Below, one piece after another: positions 1 through 7,255 of a DNA stretch of 11,682 nt. Numbering within the stretch: position 1 is the first letter of the stretch; every line of letters begins with the position of its first letter. This stretch comes from Caryophanales bacterium UBA1424 (GTDB lineage Bacteria > Bacillota_I > Bacilli_A > RFN20 > CAG-826). The DNA is taken from positions 6,413-18,094 of the forward strand of contig DCUC01000038.1 in NCBI GenBank assembly GCA_002329705.1, given 5' to 3'. Under the pieces are notes generated by a model. That model saw only the letters and a program-made list of their open reading frames with translations, was not told the DNA's origin and did not search any database. A program made the translations under genes and the position numbers.

Positions 1-932
1 CGGGTGTTGCGGGTGATGACGCGGCGATAGAGATCATTGAGATCGGAAGCCGCGAAACGTCCGCCGTCGAGTTGAAGCATCGGGCGGAGATCCGGAGGGA
101 TGACCGGCAAGACATCAAGGACCATCCATTCGGGACGGTTATCAGAGTTGCGAAAGGCCTCGATGACTTCGAGTCGCTTCGATAATTTGATGCGGCTTTG
201 AGCGCTGCAATCTTTGAGCCTGGCGTTGATGATTTTAAATTCTTCATCGAGATTGACTTCTTTTAAAAGGCGCTTAATCGCGGCGGCCCCTTCGCCGAAT
301 TCGGCGTTGGTATACTTCGAAATAAAGTCGGCAACCGTGAAGAAATCGAAGGTTTCGGTCGGGTTTTGCATTCTTTCGATCAATTCTTCGCTCTTTAAGT
401 AATCGGCGCTTTCCGGATCCAAAGTCGGCTGGAAATCGCGAATGACGGCAACGAATTCCTGACGGGCGGTCCGCTCATCGAGGAATTGGCGGTAACTTAA
501 AATCTTGCTCGTTCCGGCGTCGAGACAGACGTGGGCGACGAAATAGTTGATTTCCTCAAGTTGTTTGGGAGGAATATCGAGAATCAAGCCGATGCGGCTG
601 GGAATGCCTTTGAGATACCAGATGTGGGTGCAGGGCGAGGCGAGCTCGATATGGCCCATGCGTTCGCGGCGTACTTCTTTAGAGATGACTTCGACACCGC
701 ACTTTTCGCATGTGATGCCCTGAAAGCGTTTTTTCTTGTATTTGCCACAGTGGCATTCAAAATCCTTGCTCGGGCCGAAAATCTTTTCACAGAAAAGGCC
801 TTGCGCTTCGGGTTTTTGGCTCCGGTAGTTGATCGTTTCGGGTTTTAATACCTCGCCATGCGACCAGGTGCGAATGGTCTCAGGAGAGGCGAGTCCGACT
901 TGGAGGGCGGCTAATTTAGTTACATCAAACAT
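1..932 (-). CDS. rpoC: DNA-directed RNA polymerase subunit beta' (N-terminal part, runs off the window)
   Basis: Encodes the N-terminal 310 residues of the largest catalytic subunit of RNA polymerase. The start [20 protein letters not shown] is typical. The beta' zinc-ribbon is intact, with Cys60, Cys62, Cys75 and Cys78 (CHCG...CEKC). Near the visible end is the conserved block [16 protein letters not shown] (about residues 280–295) leading into the lid/rudder region. The catalytic NADFDGD aspartates would lie beyond the window. The ATG at 930–932 follows an AAGGAGG ribosome binding site 9 bases upstream. Only 14 bases separate it from the rpoB stop, so the two are co-transcribed and probably translated together. 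The frame is open to the window edge with no frameshift. The product assembles with alpha, beta, omega and sigma in the cytoplasm. Confidence 0.98.
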   Translation of the reverse strand, partial: MFDVTKLAALQVGLASPETIRTWSHGEVLKPETINYRSQKPEAQGLFCEKIFGPSKDFECHCGKYKKKRFQGITCEKCGVEVISKEVRRERMGHIELASPCTHIWYLKGIPSRIGLILDIPPKQLEEINYFVAHVCLDAGTSKILSYRQFLDERTARQEFVAVIRDFQPTLDPESADYLKSEELIERMQNPTETFDFFTVADFISKYTNAEFGEGAAAIKRLLKEVNLDEEFKIINARLKDCSAQSRIKLSKRLEVIEAFRNSDNRPEWMVLDVLPVIPPDLRPMLQLDGGRFAASDLNDLYRRVITRNT

Positions 933-946
933 TGTTTCTGGCCTCC

Positions 947-3900
947 TTAGTTAATTAACTCGCTGTAATCATCGCCTTCGGTGGGCAAGGTGTCGGCGAC
1001 ACCATCGCGGGCCAAGGTACGAATGGTCGAGTTAAATTTTCTTTCTTCGATCTGAATCTCTTTAGCCAGAGCATCCATATCGATTTTGTTGTTGTCGTTA
1101 TCGAGCAGTTTGACATCCATGCCGAGGGCTTGCAGTTCTTTGGTGAGAACTTTGAAGGCTTCGGGAATGCCGGGACGGGGAATCGGATATCCTTTGATGA
1201 TCGCTTCGTAGGTCTTGTTGCGACCGACGCGGTCATCGGATTTAATCGTCAGTAATTCCTGCAGGGTGTGAGCGGCGCCATAAGCTTCGAGGGCCCAGAC
1301 TTCCATCTCGCCGAATCTCTGACCGCCGTTTTGGGCTTTGCCGCCGAGCGGCTGCTGGGTGACGAGGGAACAAGGTCCGGTCGAACGGGCATGCAATTTA
1401 TCATCGACCATGTGGACGAGTTTAATCATGTACATGACGCCGACGGAAATGCGCTCATCAAAGCGCTCGCCGGTGCGGCCATCATAGAGGATGGTTTTGC
1501 CATCGGGAGCGATTTCGGCTTTTTTCATCAAATCGAATATCTCCTCGTTGGTGATGCCGTCAAAAACCGGCGTCGCTAGTTTCAAGCCGAGTTTCTTACA
1601 AGCTAAACCGAGGTGGATTTCAAGGATTTGACCGATGTTCATGCGCGAGGGAACGCCGAGCGGATTGAGCATGATGTCAACCGGTGTGCCATCGGGCAAG
1701 AAGGGCATGTCTTCGACAGGTAAAATGCGCGAGATGACGCCTTTGTTGCCGTGGCGTCCCGACATCTTATCGCCTTCGGAAATTTTACGTCTTTGGACGA
1801 TATAGACGCGAATGACTTCGTTGACGCCCGGAGGGAGTTCGTCGCCATTCTTGCGGGTGAAGATTTTGACATCGAGGACGATGCCGGCTCCGCCGTGGGA
1901 AACGCGGAGGGAGGTATCTTTACCTTCTTTGGTTTTTTCAGAGAAGATTGCCATTAATAGCTTTTCTTCAGGAGTCGGTTCGGTCACGCCTTTCGGAGTA
2001 ATTTTGCCGACGAGAATATCGCCTTCTTTAACTTCAGCGCCCGGAACGACGATGCCGCGTTCATCAAGGAAAGCTTTAGCTTCTTCGCTGATATTGGGAA
2101 CATCGCGGGTGATTTCTTCGGCGCCTAATTTCGTATCGCGACATTCGCATTCATATTTTTCAATATGGATTGAAGTGTAAGAATCGTCTTTGACGAGCCT
2201 TTCTGACATGATGACGGCATCTTCATAGTTATAGCCATTCCAGGTCATGAATGCGATCGTGACGTTTTGGCCGAGGGCGAGGTCGCCGTTTTGCATGGCG
2301 GGTCCGTCGGCGAGAATATCGCCGGTCTTGACTTCCTGACCGACCTTGACGACGGCGATCTGATTAATGCACGTCCCTTGATTGGAACGGGCAAACTTCT
2401 GTAATTGATAAGTCTTAGTTTTCTTTTTGCTGTCTTTGACGACGATTCTGCGGCTGTCGACATAGGAGACGACACCTTCGCCAGTCGAGATGACGGCTAA
2501 TCCGGAGTCGCGAGCGACGATGTGTTCCATACCGGTGCCGACGAGCGGAGCGGTCGGCTTAATTAAAGGTAGCGCTTGCCGCTGCATGTTCGCGCCCATG
2601 AGAGCACGTGTGGTGTCGTCGTTTTCAAGGAAAGGGATGCACGCCGAAGCGATGGAGACGATTTGTTTGGGGCTGACGTCGATGTAGTCGACATCTTCCT
2701 TGCGGGCCATGATGTTGCGGCCATCGTGACGAGCGACGACAAAGTCGTCAAGAATCACACCTTCGTCATCGAGGCGAACGTTGGCCTGGGCGATGATATG
2801 CGTTCTTTCCATGTCCGCCGACAAGTATTCGGACTCCTCGAGGACGCGGTGAGCTTTTTTATCCACGCGGCGATAAGGAGTTTCAATAAAGCCGTATTTG
2901 TTAATCTTGGCGTAAGTCGCCAAGTTGTTGATGAGACCGATGTTTTGACCTTCAGGTGTTTCGATCGGGCAGATGCGACCATAATGGGTGTGGTGAACAT
3001 CGCGAACATCCATGCTGGCGCGATCGCGGGTGAGACCGCCGGGGCCGAGGGCCGAGAGACGGCGTTTGTTGGCGAGTTCGGCTAGGGGGTTCGTCTGATC
3101 CATGAACTGGGACAATTGCGAACTCGCAAAAAATTCGCGAATGCTCGAGGTGAGCGGGCGGATGTTAATCAAAGATTGGACGCTGACGCTTTCCATATCG
3201 GAAATCGACATCTTCTGCTGAACGGTCTTGGCCATCTTGGTGAGGCCGATGCGGAATTGGGTCTGAATCAATTCGCCGACGCAGCGAATGCGGCGATTGC
3301 CGAGGTGGTCGATATCGTCAGTGTCGCCAAAACCGTCGACGACATTCATAAAATAGGAGAAGGTGGCGACGATGTCGGAAATCGTCACTCTTGAAAGCGT
3401 TTGATTTAAATCGGTGCCGATGATGTTGGCCTTGACATCTTTTTTATCGTTGACATAGACGCTGACGACATTGACGATGCCGTTGCTGTCGAGTTCTTTG
3501 TTAACTTTTAAGGTCTTTTGGTGGGCGCCCTTTTCAAAAAATTCGATATCGCGGAGATGGTCGACGTCTTCTTTGGTAAGGCGGTAGTCTTTTTTAAAGA
3601 GCACTTCTTTCTCATGAGAGACAAGGTCCTGAGCGAGGATGCGGCCGGCTAACCGGTTGTAAATGCCGAGTTTATTGCGGTATTTAAAGCGCCCCGCTCT
3701 TCCGAGGTCATAGCGCTTGGCATCAAAGAATTTCTGAATTAGGAAGTTGCGAACACCTTCGTTGGTGATCGGCTCACCCGGTTTCAGCTTGCGGAAAATC
3801 TCGATGAGAGCATCGCGTGAAGTCTTGATGTCTTTGTCTTTTTCAATCGTGTTGTGTAAGATTTGCCGATCGCCGAAGAGATTTACTAGATCTTTGGGGT

Positions 3901-4510
3901 CTTCAAAGCCTAAGGCTTTAAGCAGCACGGTGGCACTCATTTTGCGCTGACGGTCGATGCGGACCCAAATCAGATCTTTTTGGTCGGCCTCGAATTCCAG
4001 CCACGTTCCACGGGTCGGAATTAAATCAGCATTATATGTATATTTACCCGTCTTTTCCAAGTTCTTACTTAAGTAAGCGCCAGGCGAACGGACGAGTTGC
4101 GAAACGATGACTCGCTCGGCGCCGTTGACGACGAAAGTGCCGCTGTCGGTCATCAGGGGCAGATCGCCCATGAATACTTCAGCTTCTTTGATTTCGCCGG
4201 TTTTGACGAGTTCAAGTTGCAATTTGACGCGAAGGGCTGAACTATAAGTCAAATCGCGTTCTTTGCAGTCTAAATATGTATAATCAGGTTTTTCAAGACG
4301 GCATTCCTTGTAGCGAATGCGGGCGTCGTTATTATAGTTTTCAATCGGGAAGACTTCCTTTAAAACTTCGTGGAGACCTTCTTCCTTGAACCAGTTGAAT
4401 GATTCGGTTTGAATCTCAGCGAGATACGGAAGCGGCAACGTTCCCGAAATTTTTGAATAATCGATGCGATCATTCGGAAGCAGTTTGTGCTTTTTGTCAA
4501 TATTACTCAT
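947..4510 (-). CDS. rpoB: DNA-directed RNA polymerase subunit beta
   Basis: Full-length beta subunit of RNA polymerase, 1187 residues, close to the roughly 1190 of other Bacillota. Visible blocks in order are the protrusion and lobe ([23 protein letters not shown]), rifampicin cluster I at residues 464–486 ([20 protein letters not shown], then RRLS), [18 protein letters not shown], the active-site block [12 protein letters not shown] at 913–924, and the C-terminal [24 protein letters not shown] region that contacts beta'. The reading frame stays open 23 codons further upstream, but the ATG at 4508–4510 is the start: it has AAAGGAG seven bases upstream and gives the usual N-terminus. Residue 481 is Asn (codon at 3068–3070) where sensitive bacteria have His, which predicts reduced rifampicin binding. 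rpoC follows after 14 bases. Upstream is a 304-base structured leader separating it from rplL. Confidence 0.99.
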   Translation of the reverse strand: MSNIDKKHKLLPNDRIDYSKISGTLPLPYLAEIQTESFNWFKEEGLHEVLKEVFPIENYNNDARIRYKECRLEKPDYTYLDCKERDLTYSSALRVKLQLELVKTGEIKEAEVFMGDLPLMTDSGTFVVNGAERVIVSQLVRSPGAYLSKNLEKTGKYTYNADLIPTRGTWLEFEADQKDLIWVRIDRQRKMSATVLLKALGFEDPKDLVNLFGDRQILHNTIEKDKDIKTSRDALIEIFRKLKPGEPITNEGVRNFLIQKFFDAKRYDLGRAGRFKYRNKLGIYNRLAGRILAQDLVSHEKEVLFKKDYRLTKEDVDHLRDIEFFEKGAHQKTLKVNKELDSNGIVNVVSVYVNDKKDVKANIIGTDLNQTLSRVTISDIVATFSYFMNVVDGFGDTDDIDHLGNRRIRCVGELIQTQFRIGLTKMAKTVQQKMSISDMESVSVQSLINIRPLTSSIREFFASSQLSQFMDQTNPLAELANKRRLSALGPGGLTRDRASMDVRDVHHTHYGRICPIETPEGQNIGLINNLATYAKINKYGFIETPYRRVDKKAHRVLEESEYLSADMERTHIIAQANVRLDDEGVILDDFVVARHDGRNIMARKEDVDYIDVSPKQIVSIASACIPFLENDDTTRALMGANMQRQALPLIKPTAPLVGTGMEHIVARDSGLAVISTGEGVVSYVDSRRIVVKDSKKKTKTYQLQKFARSNQGTCINQIAVVKVGQEVKTGDILADGPAMQNGDLALGQNVTIAFMTWNGYNYEDAVIMSERLVKDDSYTSIHIEKYECECRDTKLGAEEITRDVPNISEEAKAFLDERGIVVPGAEVKEGDILVGKITPKGVTEPTPEEKLLMAIFSEKTKEGKDTSLRVSHGGAGIVLDVKIFTRKNGDELPPGVNEVIRVYIVQRRKISEGDKMSGRHGNKGVISRILPVEDMPFLPDGTPVDIMLNPLGVPSRMNIGQILEIHLGLACKKLGLKLATPVFDGITNEEIFDLMKKAEIAPDGKTILYDGRTGERFDERISVGVMYMIKLVHMVDDKLHARSTGPCSLVTQQPLGGKAQNGGQRFGEMEVWALEAYGAAHTLQELLTIKSDDRVGRNKTYEAIIKGYPIPRPGIPEAFKVLTKELQALGMDVKLLDNDNNKIDMDALAKEIQIEERKFNSTIRTLARDGVADTLPTEGDDYSELIN

Positions 4511-4534
4511 GTAATGGCTCCTTTTTCTTTTGTT

Positions 4535-4581
4535 GTTTGCCTTGCAACCGGCTTTCGCTTCGTTGCCCCACGGAGGCAAAC
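4535..4581 (-). promoter_or_regulatory. Stem-loop in the rpoB leader, just upstream of the ribosome binding site
   Basis: In RNA sense an outer perfect 7-base stem (GTTTGCC with GGCAAAC, at 4575–4581 and 4535–4541) encloses an inner 5-base stem (GCAAC with GTTGC, 4562–4566 and 4544–4548). The apex is GC-GAAA-GC, a GNRA-type tetraloop on a two-pair stem. It ends about 25 bases before the rpoB ATG and leaves the AAAGGAG site in an unstructured purine-rich stretch. Structure was read by eye. A function in mRNA stability, processing or feedback is only inferred. Confidence 0.5.
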
Positions 4582-4698
4582 CGCCATCAATTTGACGACT
4601 TCACCGAACCATTCTTTCGTTTGGGAAATCACAATTGAATCATTTAATCCTTCGTTTGTATGTCACTTCGAAGGCTGTGACTCGGATCGGATAGGGTG

Positions 4699-4732
4699 CG
4701 CCTTTAGAGGCGGGGGCAGGTTTTACCCCCGC
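4699..4732 (-). promoter_or_regulatory. GC-rich hairpin pair in the rplL–rpoB gap
   Basis: Positions 4710–4732 form a perfect 7-base stem (GCGGGGG with CCCCCGC) around a 9-base loop. Positions 4699–4712 form a second stem (CGCCT with AGGCG, loop CTAA) that shares three bases with the first, so the full forms compete. Neither is followed by a U-run, so this is not a standard terminator. In E. coli the rplL–rpoB gap carries an attenuator and an RNase III site; this hairpin is in the equivalent place, but its role is inferred. Confidence 0.5.
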
Positions 4733-4774
4733 TTCCACTATTTAAGCGCTGATGTTTTAAGGCTCTAAAAAGCC

Positions 4775-4799
4775 GAAAATCCGCCTAATGTCAGCGGAT
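4775..4799 (-). terminator. Weak Rho-independent terminator or attenuator after rplL
   Basis: Sixteen bases after the rplL stop, a 6-base stem ATCCGC/GCGGAT with a 9-base loop is followed by TTTTCGG on the minus strand. A second small hairpin (GGCT/AGCC, 4761–4774) follows immediately. The U-run is short, so partial termination (attenuation before rpoB) is more likely than complete termination. No convincing promoter was found between here and rpoB, which supports read-through. Confidence 0.45.
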
Positions 4800-4814
4800 G
4801 TGTGCGTCGAGGTG

Positions 4815-5192
4815 CTATTTGACTTCGACTTCGGCGCCGGCGGCGACAAGAGCTTTCTTGTGTTCTTCGGCTTCGACTGGTGAAATGTGTTCTTTGATGT
4901 TGACAGGAGCGCCGTCGACTAACTTCTTGGCATCCATGAGTCCTAAGCCGGTGATGGCCTGGACAGCTTTGATGACGGCGACTTTGGACATGCCGACGGC
5001 CTTGAGAACGAGATTGACATCGGTCGGTCCTTTTTTCTCTTCTTCTTCTTCGACGGGAGCGGCAGCGGCAGCGACAGGAGCGGCAGCGGTCACGCCGAAT
5101 TCATCTTCGACAGCTTTGACGAGTTCGTTGAGTTCAAGAACGGTCATTTCTTTTAATGAGGCAATAATTTCCTCTTTGGTTAATTTAGCCAT
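4815..5192 (-). CDS. rplL: 50S ribosomal protein L7/L12
   Basis: Stalk protein, 125 residues, that recruits and stimulates translation GTPases as dimers bound to the L10 C-terminus. The N-terminal dimerisation/L10-binding domain spans residues 1–33. An Ala/Glu-rich flexible hinge covers about 34–56, and the globular C-terminal domain runs from about 57 to 125, ending GAEVEVK as in E. coli. In the factor-binding helix [20 protein letters not shown], Gln78 replaces the usual Arg (E. coli Arg73) and Met86 replaces the usual Lys (E. coli Lys81). Lys70 and Lys75 (E. coli Lys65 and Lys70) are kept. The ATG at 5190–5192 follows TAGGAGG. It lies 24 bases after rplJ and is surely co-transcribed with it. 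The stop is TAG. Confidence 0.98.
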   Translation of the reverse strand: MAKLTKEEIIASLKEMTVLELNELVKAVEDEFGVTAAAPVAAAAAPVEEEEEKKGPTDVNLVLKAVGMSKVAVIKAVQAITGLGLMDAKKLVDGAPVNIKEHISPVEAEEHKKALVAAGAEVEVK

Positions 5193-5216
5193 TTGATTTT
5201 TCCTCCTAAAGTGGCA

Positions 5217-5705
5217 TTAATTGGCTTTGTCCGCGATGCCTTGAACGGCACACGCAAATTGGCGGACTGGTGCTTGGAGCACCGATAAGAACATAGAGAT
5301 TAAACCATCGCGACCCGGCAATGCGGCAAGAGCTACCATTTGTTTGGCGCTCACGACTTTGCCTTCGACGATACCACCCTTGATGACCAGCTTTTCGTTG
5401 CGCTTGGCAAATTTAGCTAGGACTTTGGGGCCGGCGATCACGTCTTTGGAAAACGCAAATGCGTTGGGACCGACGAGGTGCGGCAATAAATCTTTGTGAC
5501 CAAGGCTTTCGGCCGCCCGTTCGAGCAGCGTGTTTTTATAGACGCCGATTTCGGTGCCTTCAGCGCGCAGAGCGCGACGGAGAGCGGTGATTTCCTGGAC
5601 GTTCATGCCACGGTATTCGAAGACGACGAGCGTTTGCGAATTAGACAATTTGTCTTTTAGTTCGCTGACGACTGCTTCTTTGGCTTTTAAGACTTCGTTA
5701 TTCAT
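5217..5705 (-). CDS. rplJ: 50S ribosomal protein L10
   Basis: L10, 162 residues, anchors L7/L12 dimers to the L11-binding rRNA at the base of the stalk. The N-terminal RNA-binding domain is recognisable (LVVFEYRGMNVQEITALRRA, then YKNTLLERAA), and the C-terminal helix (GLISMFLSVLQAPVRQFACA onward) is the L7/L12 docking helix. The chosen ATG at 5703–5705 sits 11 bases after AGGAGG. A GTG four codons upstream in frame overlaps the ribosome binding site itself and is not a plausible start. The gene lies behind an L10-type RNA leader and just ahead of rplL, so autoregulation by the L10–L12 complex is likely. Length is near the family norm of about 165. Confidence 0.97.
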   Translation of the reverse strand: MNNEVLKAKEAVVSELKDKLSNSQTLVVFEYRGMNVQEITALRRALRAEGTEIGVYKNTLLERAAESLGHKDLLPHLVGPNAFAFSKDVIAGPKVLAKFAKRNEKLVIKGGIVEGKVVSAKQMVALAALPGRDGLISMFLSVLQAPVRQFACAVQGIADKAN

Positions 5706-5850
5706 CTTGTTCTTCACCTCCTTTGTTAGTTTTTCGACTATGAGGCTCCAATATACTATGAGTGATGAACCCGTATCTGGGTGTATTTTTATCTACCTCG
5801 GCAACCTGATTAAGCCCCTTGGCCGTTGCTGTCTATGGTATATTGTGCTT
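5706..5850 (-). promoter_or_regulatory. L10-type ribosomal-protein autoregulatory leader RNA of rplJ–rplL
   Basis: The gap between rplA and rplJ carries the conserved landmarks of the Firmicute L10 leader in order: CCATAGACAGCAAC, CTTAATCAGGTTGCC and GCCGAGGTAGA. An 8-base closing stem pairs CAATATAC (5838–5845) with GTATATTG (5749–5756). An inner stem pairs GCAAC (5825–5829) with GTTGC (5801–5805), and a small ACCC/GGGT hairpin follows. In known members L10(L12)4 binds this fold and represses its own synthesis. No U-run terminator follows, unlike the Bacillus attenuator type, so control here may act on translation initiation. Confidence 0.8.
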
Positions 5851-5863
5851 CTTCAGAATTTGA

Positions 5864-6547
5864 CTAGCGACCAGCGAAAGTAATTTTAATCGATGGTCCC
5901 ATGGTCGTGTGAATGACGGCGTTCTTAATGTACGTGCCCTTCACGCTTGATGGACGGACCTTGACAATCAAATCGCAAAGCGATTGAAGATTCTCAGCGA
6001 TCTTGGTGGTATCGAAACTCACGCGAGCGATAGAAACGTGGACATTTCCGTCTTTATCGACACGGTATTCGACTTTACCGCGTTTGATTTCGTGAATGGC
6101 TTTGGCGATGTCGACGGCAACGGTGCCGGTCTTGGGGTTCGGCATCAAACCTTTTGGTCCGAGGACGCGACCCATCTTGCCAAGTTCGCCCATCATATCC
6201 GGTGTGGCGACGATGACATCAAAATCAAACCAGTTATCTTTTTGGATTTTTTCGAGCATGTCTTTGCCCCCGGCGAAATCCGCGCCGGCTGCTTTCGCAT
6301 CTTCGACTTTGTTGGTGACGGCCAAGATTCTTTTGGTCTTGCCGTTACCGTGAGGCAGATTAATCGTGCCTCTGATTTGCTGATCCGCGACTTTGGGATT
6401 AACGTTAAGCCGGAAAGAAGCATCAATGGTAGCGTCAAACTTCACGGTGGAAGTCTTTTTGACAAGTTCGGCAGCTTCTTCGATGGTGTAGAGTTTGTTG
6501 ACATCGACAAGTTCTGCGACGACCTTGTATTTTTTACCTACTTTCAT
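5864..6547 (-). CDS. rplA: 50S ribosomal protein L1
   Basis: L1, 227 residues, binds the 23S L1 stalk involved in E-site tRNA release, and in many bacteria represses its own mRNA. Diagnostic blocks are [33 protein letters not shown], the [20 protein letters not shown] signature in mid-protein, [38 protein letters not shown], and TMGPSIKI near the end. The ATG at 6545–6547 follows TAGGAGG by six bases. A 43-base gap after rplK contains a small GGGTT/AACCC hairpin (6573–6585). Co-transcribed with rplK. The stop is TAG. Confidence 0.98.
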   Translation of the reverse strand: MKVGKKYKVVAELVDVNKLYTIEEAAELVKKTSTVKFDATIDASFRLNVNPKVADQQIRGTINLPHGNGKTKRILAVTNKVEDAKAAGADFAGGKDMLEKIQKDNWFDFDVIVATPDMMGELGKMGRVLGPKGLMPNPKTGTVAVDIAKAIHEIKRGKVEYRVDKDGNVHVSIARVSFDTTKIAENLQSLCDLIVKVRPSSVKGTYIKNAVIHTTMGPSIKITFAGR

Positions 6548-6590
6548 TTTATTCCTCCTAGGTGGTACGGACGGGTTCTAAACCCTCCCA

Positions 6591-7007
6591 CTAATCCTCG
6601 TCGATCGTGATGCCCATGTTATGAGCTGAGCCCTCGATAACTTTGAGAGCAGCTTCGATATCATTGCAATTGAGATCGGGCATTTTGTATTCGGCGATTT
6701 CCCGCAATTTGGCTTTACTAATGTGTCCGACCTTAGTAGTTTTCTGGTTTGCGGAACCTTTGGCGATGCCGGCAGCCTTTTTTAACAGTTCGGCGACTGG
6801 CGTCGTTTTGATGACAAAATCGTGTGATTTGTCTTCATAGGCCGTGATGATAACCGGAACGGTCTCACCGCGGCGGTCAGCAGTCTTCGCATTGAAGTCC
6901 GTACAGAACTTCGGCATGATGACACCGGCTGAGGCGAGTTTGGGTCCGGGTTTGGCTTCGCCGCCCGGAAGTTCCATCTTCACGACTTTAGCGATTCTTT
7001 TACTCAC
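6591..7007 (-). CDS. rplK: 50S ribosomal protein L11, with a shortened proline loop
   Basis: L11, 138 residues (family about 141), binds the 23S GTPase-associated region at the stalk base and is needed for RelA activation. The C-terminal rRNA-binding domain is orthodox (LLKKAAGI, KLREIAEYKMPDLNCNDIEAA, GSAHNMGI). The N-terminal domain is not: the family motif PAPPVGPALGQAGVNI is replaced by PGPKLASAGVIM (residues 20–31), an in-frame loss of four residues including two or more of the thiostrepton-contact prolines. Flanking sequence (KPGP, FCTDFNAKTAD) aligns cleanly, so this is not a frameshift. The start is GTG at 7005–7007, eight bases after AAGGAGG. An ATG nearer the ribosome binding site opens only a four-codon frame. 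It begins the rplK–rplA unit with its own candidate promoter. Confidence 0.96.
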   Translation of the reverse strand: MSKRIAKVVKMELPGGEAKPGPKLASAGVIMPKFCTDFNAKTADRRGETVPVIITAYEDKSHDFVIKTTPVAELLKKAAGIAKGSANQKTTKVGHISKAKLREIAEYKMPDLNCNDIEAALKVIEGSAHNMGITIDED

Positions 7008-7124
7008 GTGACATTCCTCCTTTGTAGTGAATTTGTTGTCCGTGTTGTGGTCGAGGGATGAATCGTGCATCCTTCCACACAAGACTTGCGAGCGCTCACA
7101 ATGTCTACACACAAAAACGCACGC
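7008..7124 (-). promoter_or_regulatory. Folded 5' leader of rplK–rplA
   Basis: About 117 transcribed bases precede the rplK GTG. A strong hairpin spans 7082–7106 (AGAC/GTCT plus TTGTGA/TCGCAA around GCGC, with one bulged A). A second element pairs TGTGG (7075–7079) with CCACA (7046–7050) outside GGATG (7068–7072) with CATCC (7056–7060). In E. coli the same operon is repressed by L1 binding its leader, so this is a reasonable place for L1 or L11 feedback. I could not match it to a known leader family. Confidence 0.45.
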
Positions 7125-7130
7125 TGAAGT

Positions 7131-7159
7131 ATTTTAACAAATACCATGCCCACATACAA
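7131..7159 (-). promoter_or_regulatory. Candidate sigma-A promoter of rplK–rplA
   Basis: On the minus strand, -35 TTGTAT (7154–7159) is separated by exactly 17 bases from -10 TAAAAT (7131–7136). The -10 matches consensus at five of six positions and the -35 at three. It lies between the terminator that closes the ATPase unit and the rplK ribosome binding site, where a promoter is needed. Predicted start is near 7124. Confidence 0.55.
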
Positions 7160-7179
7160 GAAAATTTTGGCAATATCAA

Positions 7180-7214
7180 TAAAAAGAAGACGAAGTGCGA
7201 AACCTCATCTTCTT
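7180..7214 (-). terminator. Rho-independent terminator after the metal ATPase
   Basis: A 12-base stem including two G-U pairs (arms 7203–7214 and 7184–7195) with the 7-base loop TTTCGCA is followed by TTTT on the minus strand. It lies 42 bases past the ATPase stop and just before the rplK promoter, so it separates the metal gene from the ribosomal operon. Confidence 0.8.
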
Positions 7215-7215
7215 A

Positions 7216-7242
7216 AAAAATGTTAACATTTTTAAAAATGTT
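7216..7242. repeat. Three alternating 9-base palindromic units
   Basis: The 9-mer AAAAATGTT (7216–7224) is followed directly by its reverse complement AACATTTTT (7225–7233) and again by AAAAATGTT (7234–7242). Either adjacent pair makes a perfect 18-base palindrome. It lies between the ATPase stop and the terminator hairpin. It could be an accessory terminator stem, since the minus-strand copy ends in a T-run, or a protein-binding site. Confidence 0.6.
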
Positions 7243-7255
7243 TTTTTATAAAAAC

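Noticed and set aside
1..932. Possible broken rpoC, because the sequence at the window edge is incomplete
   Set aside because: Direct translation from the ATG at 932 is uninterrupted to base 1 with zinc-ribbon and conserved blocks intact. It is simply cut by the window edge.
2576..3085. Open plus-strand frame of 169 codons inside rpoB
   Set aside because: It is antisense to the conserved rifampicin region, has no ribosome binding site, and its product resembles nothing known; the codon pattern of rpoB explains it.
4511..4579. N-terminal extension of RpoB by 23 residues
   Set aside because: The frame is open but begins at an alternative start with no ribosome binding site. The ATG at 4508–4510 has a good site and gives the family N-terminus, and the extension falls in a structured leader.
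4639..4668. Possible rpoB promoter with GTGACA as -35
   Set aside because: The only TA-rich -10 candidates lie at 14 bases or match TATAAT poorly at 17 bases. No other acceptable promoter was found in the gap.
5984..6610. Open plus-strand frame of 208 codons opposite rplA
   Set aside because: It lies wholly antisense to an unmistakable L1 gene and its composition mirrors that gene. It is a shadow frame.
6993..7007. Four-codon minicistron (ATGTCACGTGAGTAA) overlapping the rplK GTG start
   Set aside because: Its ATG is only one or two bases from the AGGAGG core, too close for efficient initiation, so it is most likely chance overlap.
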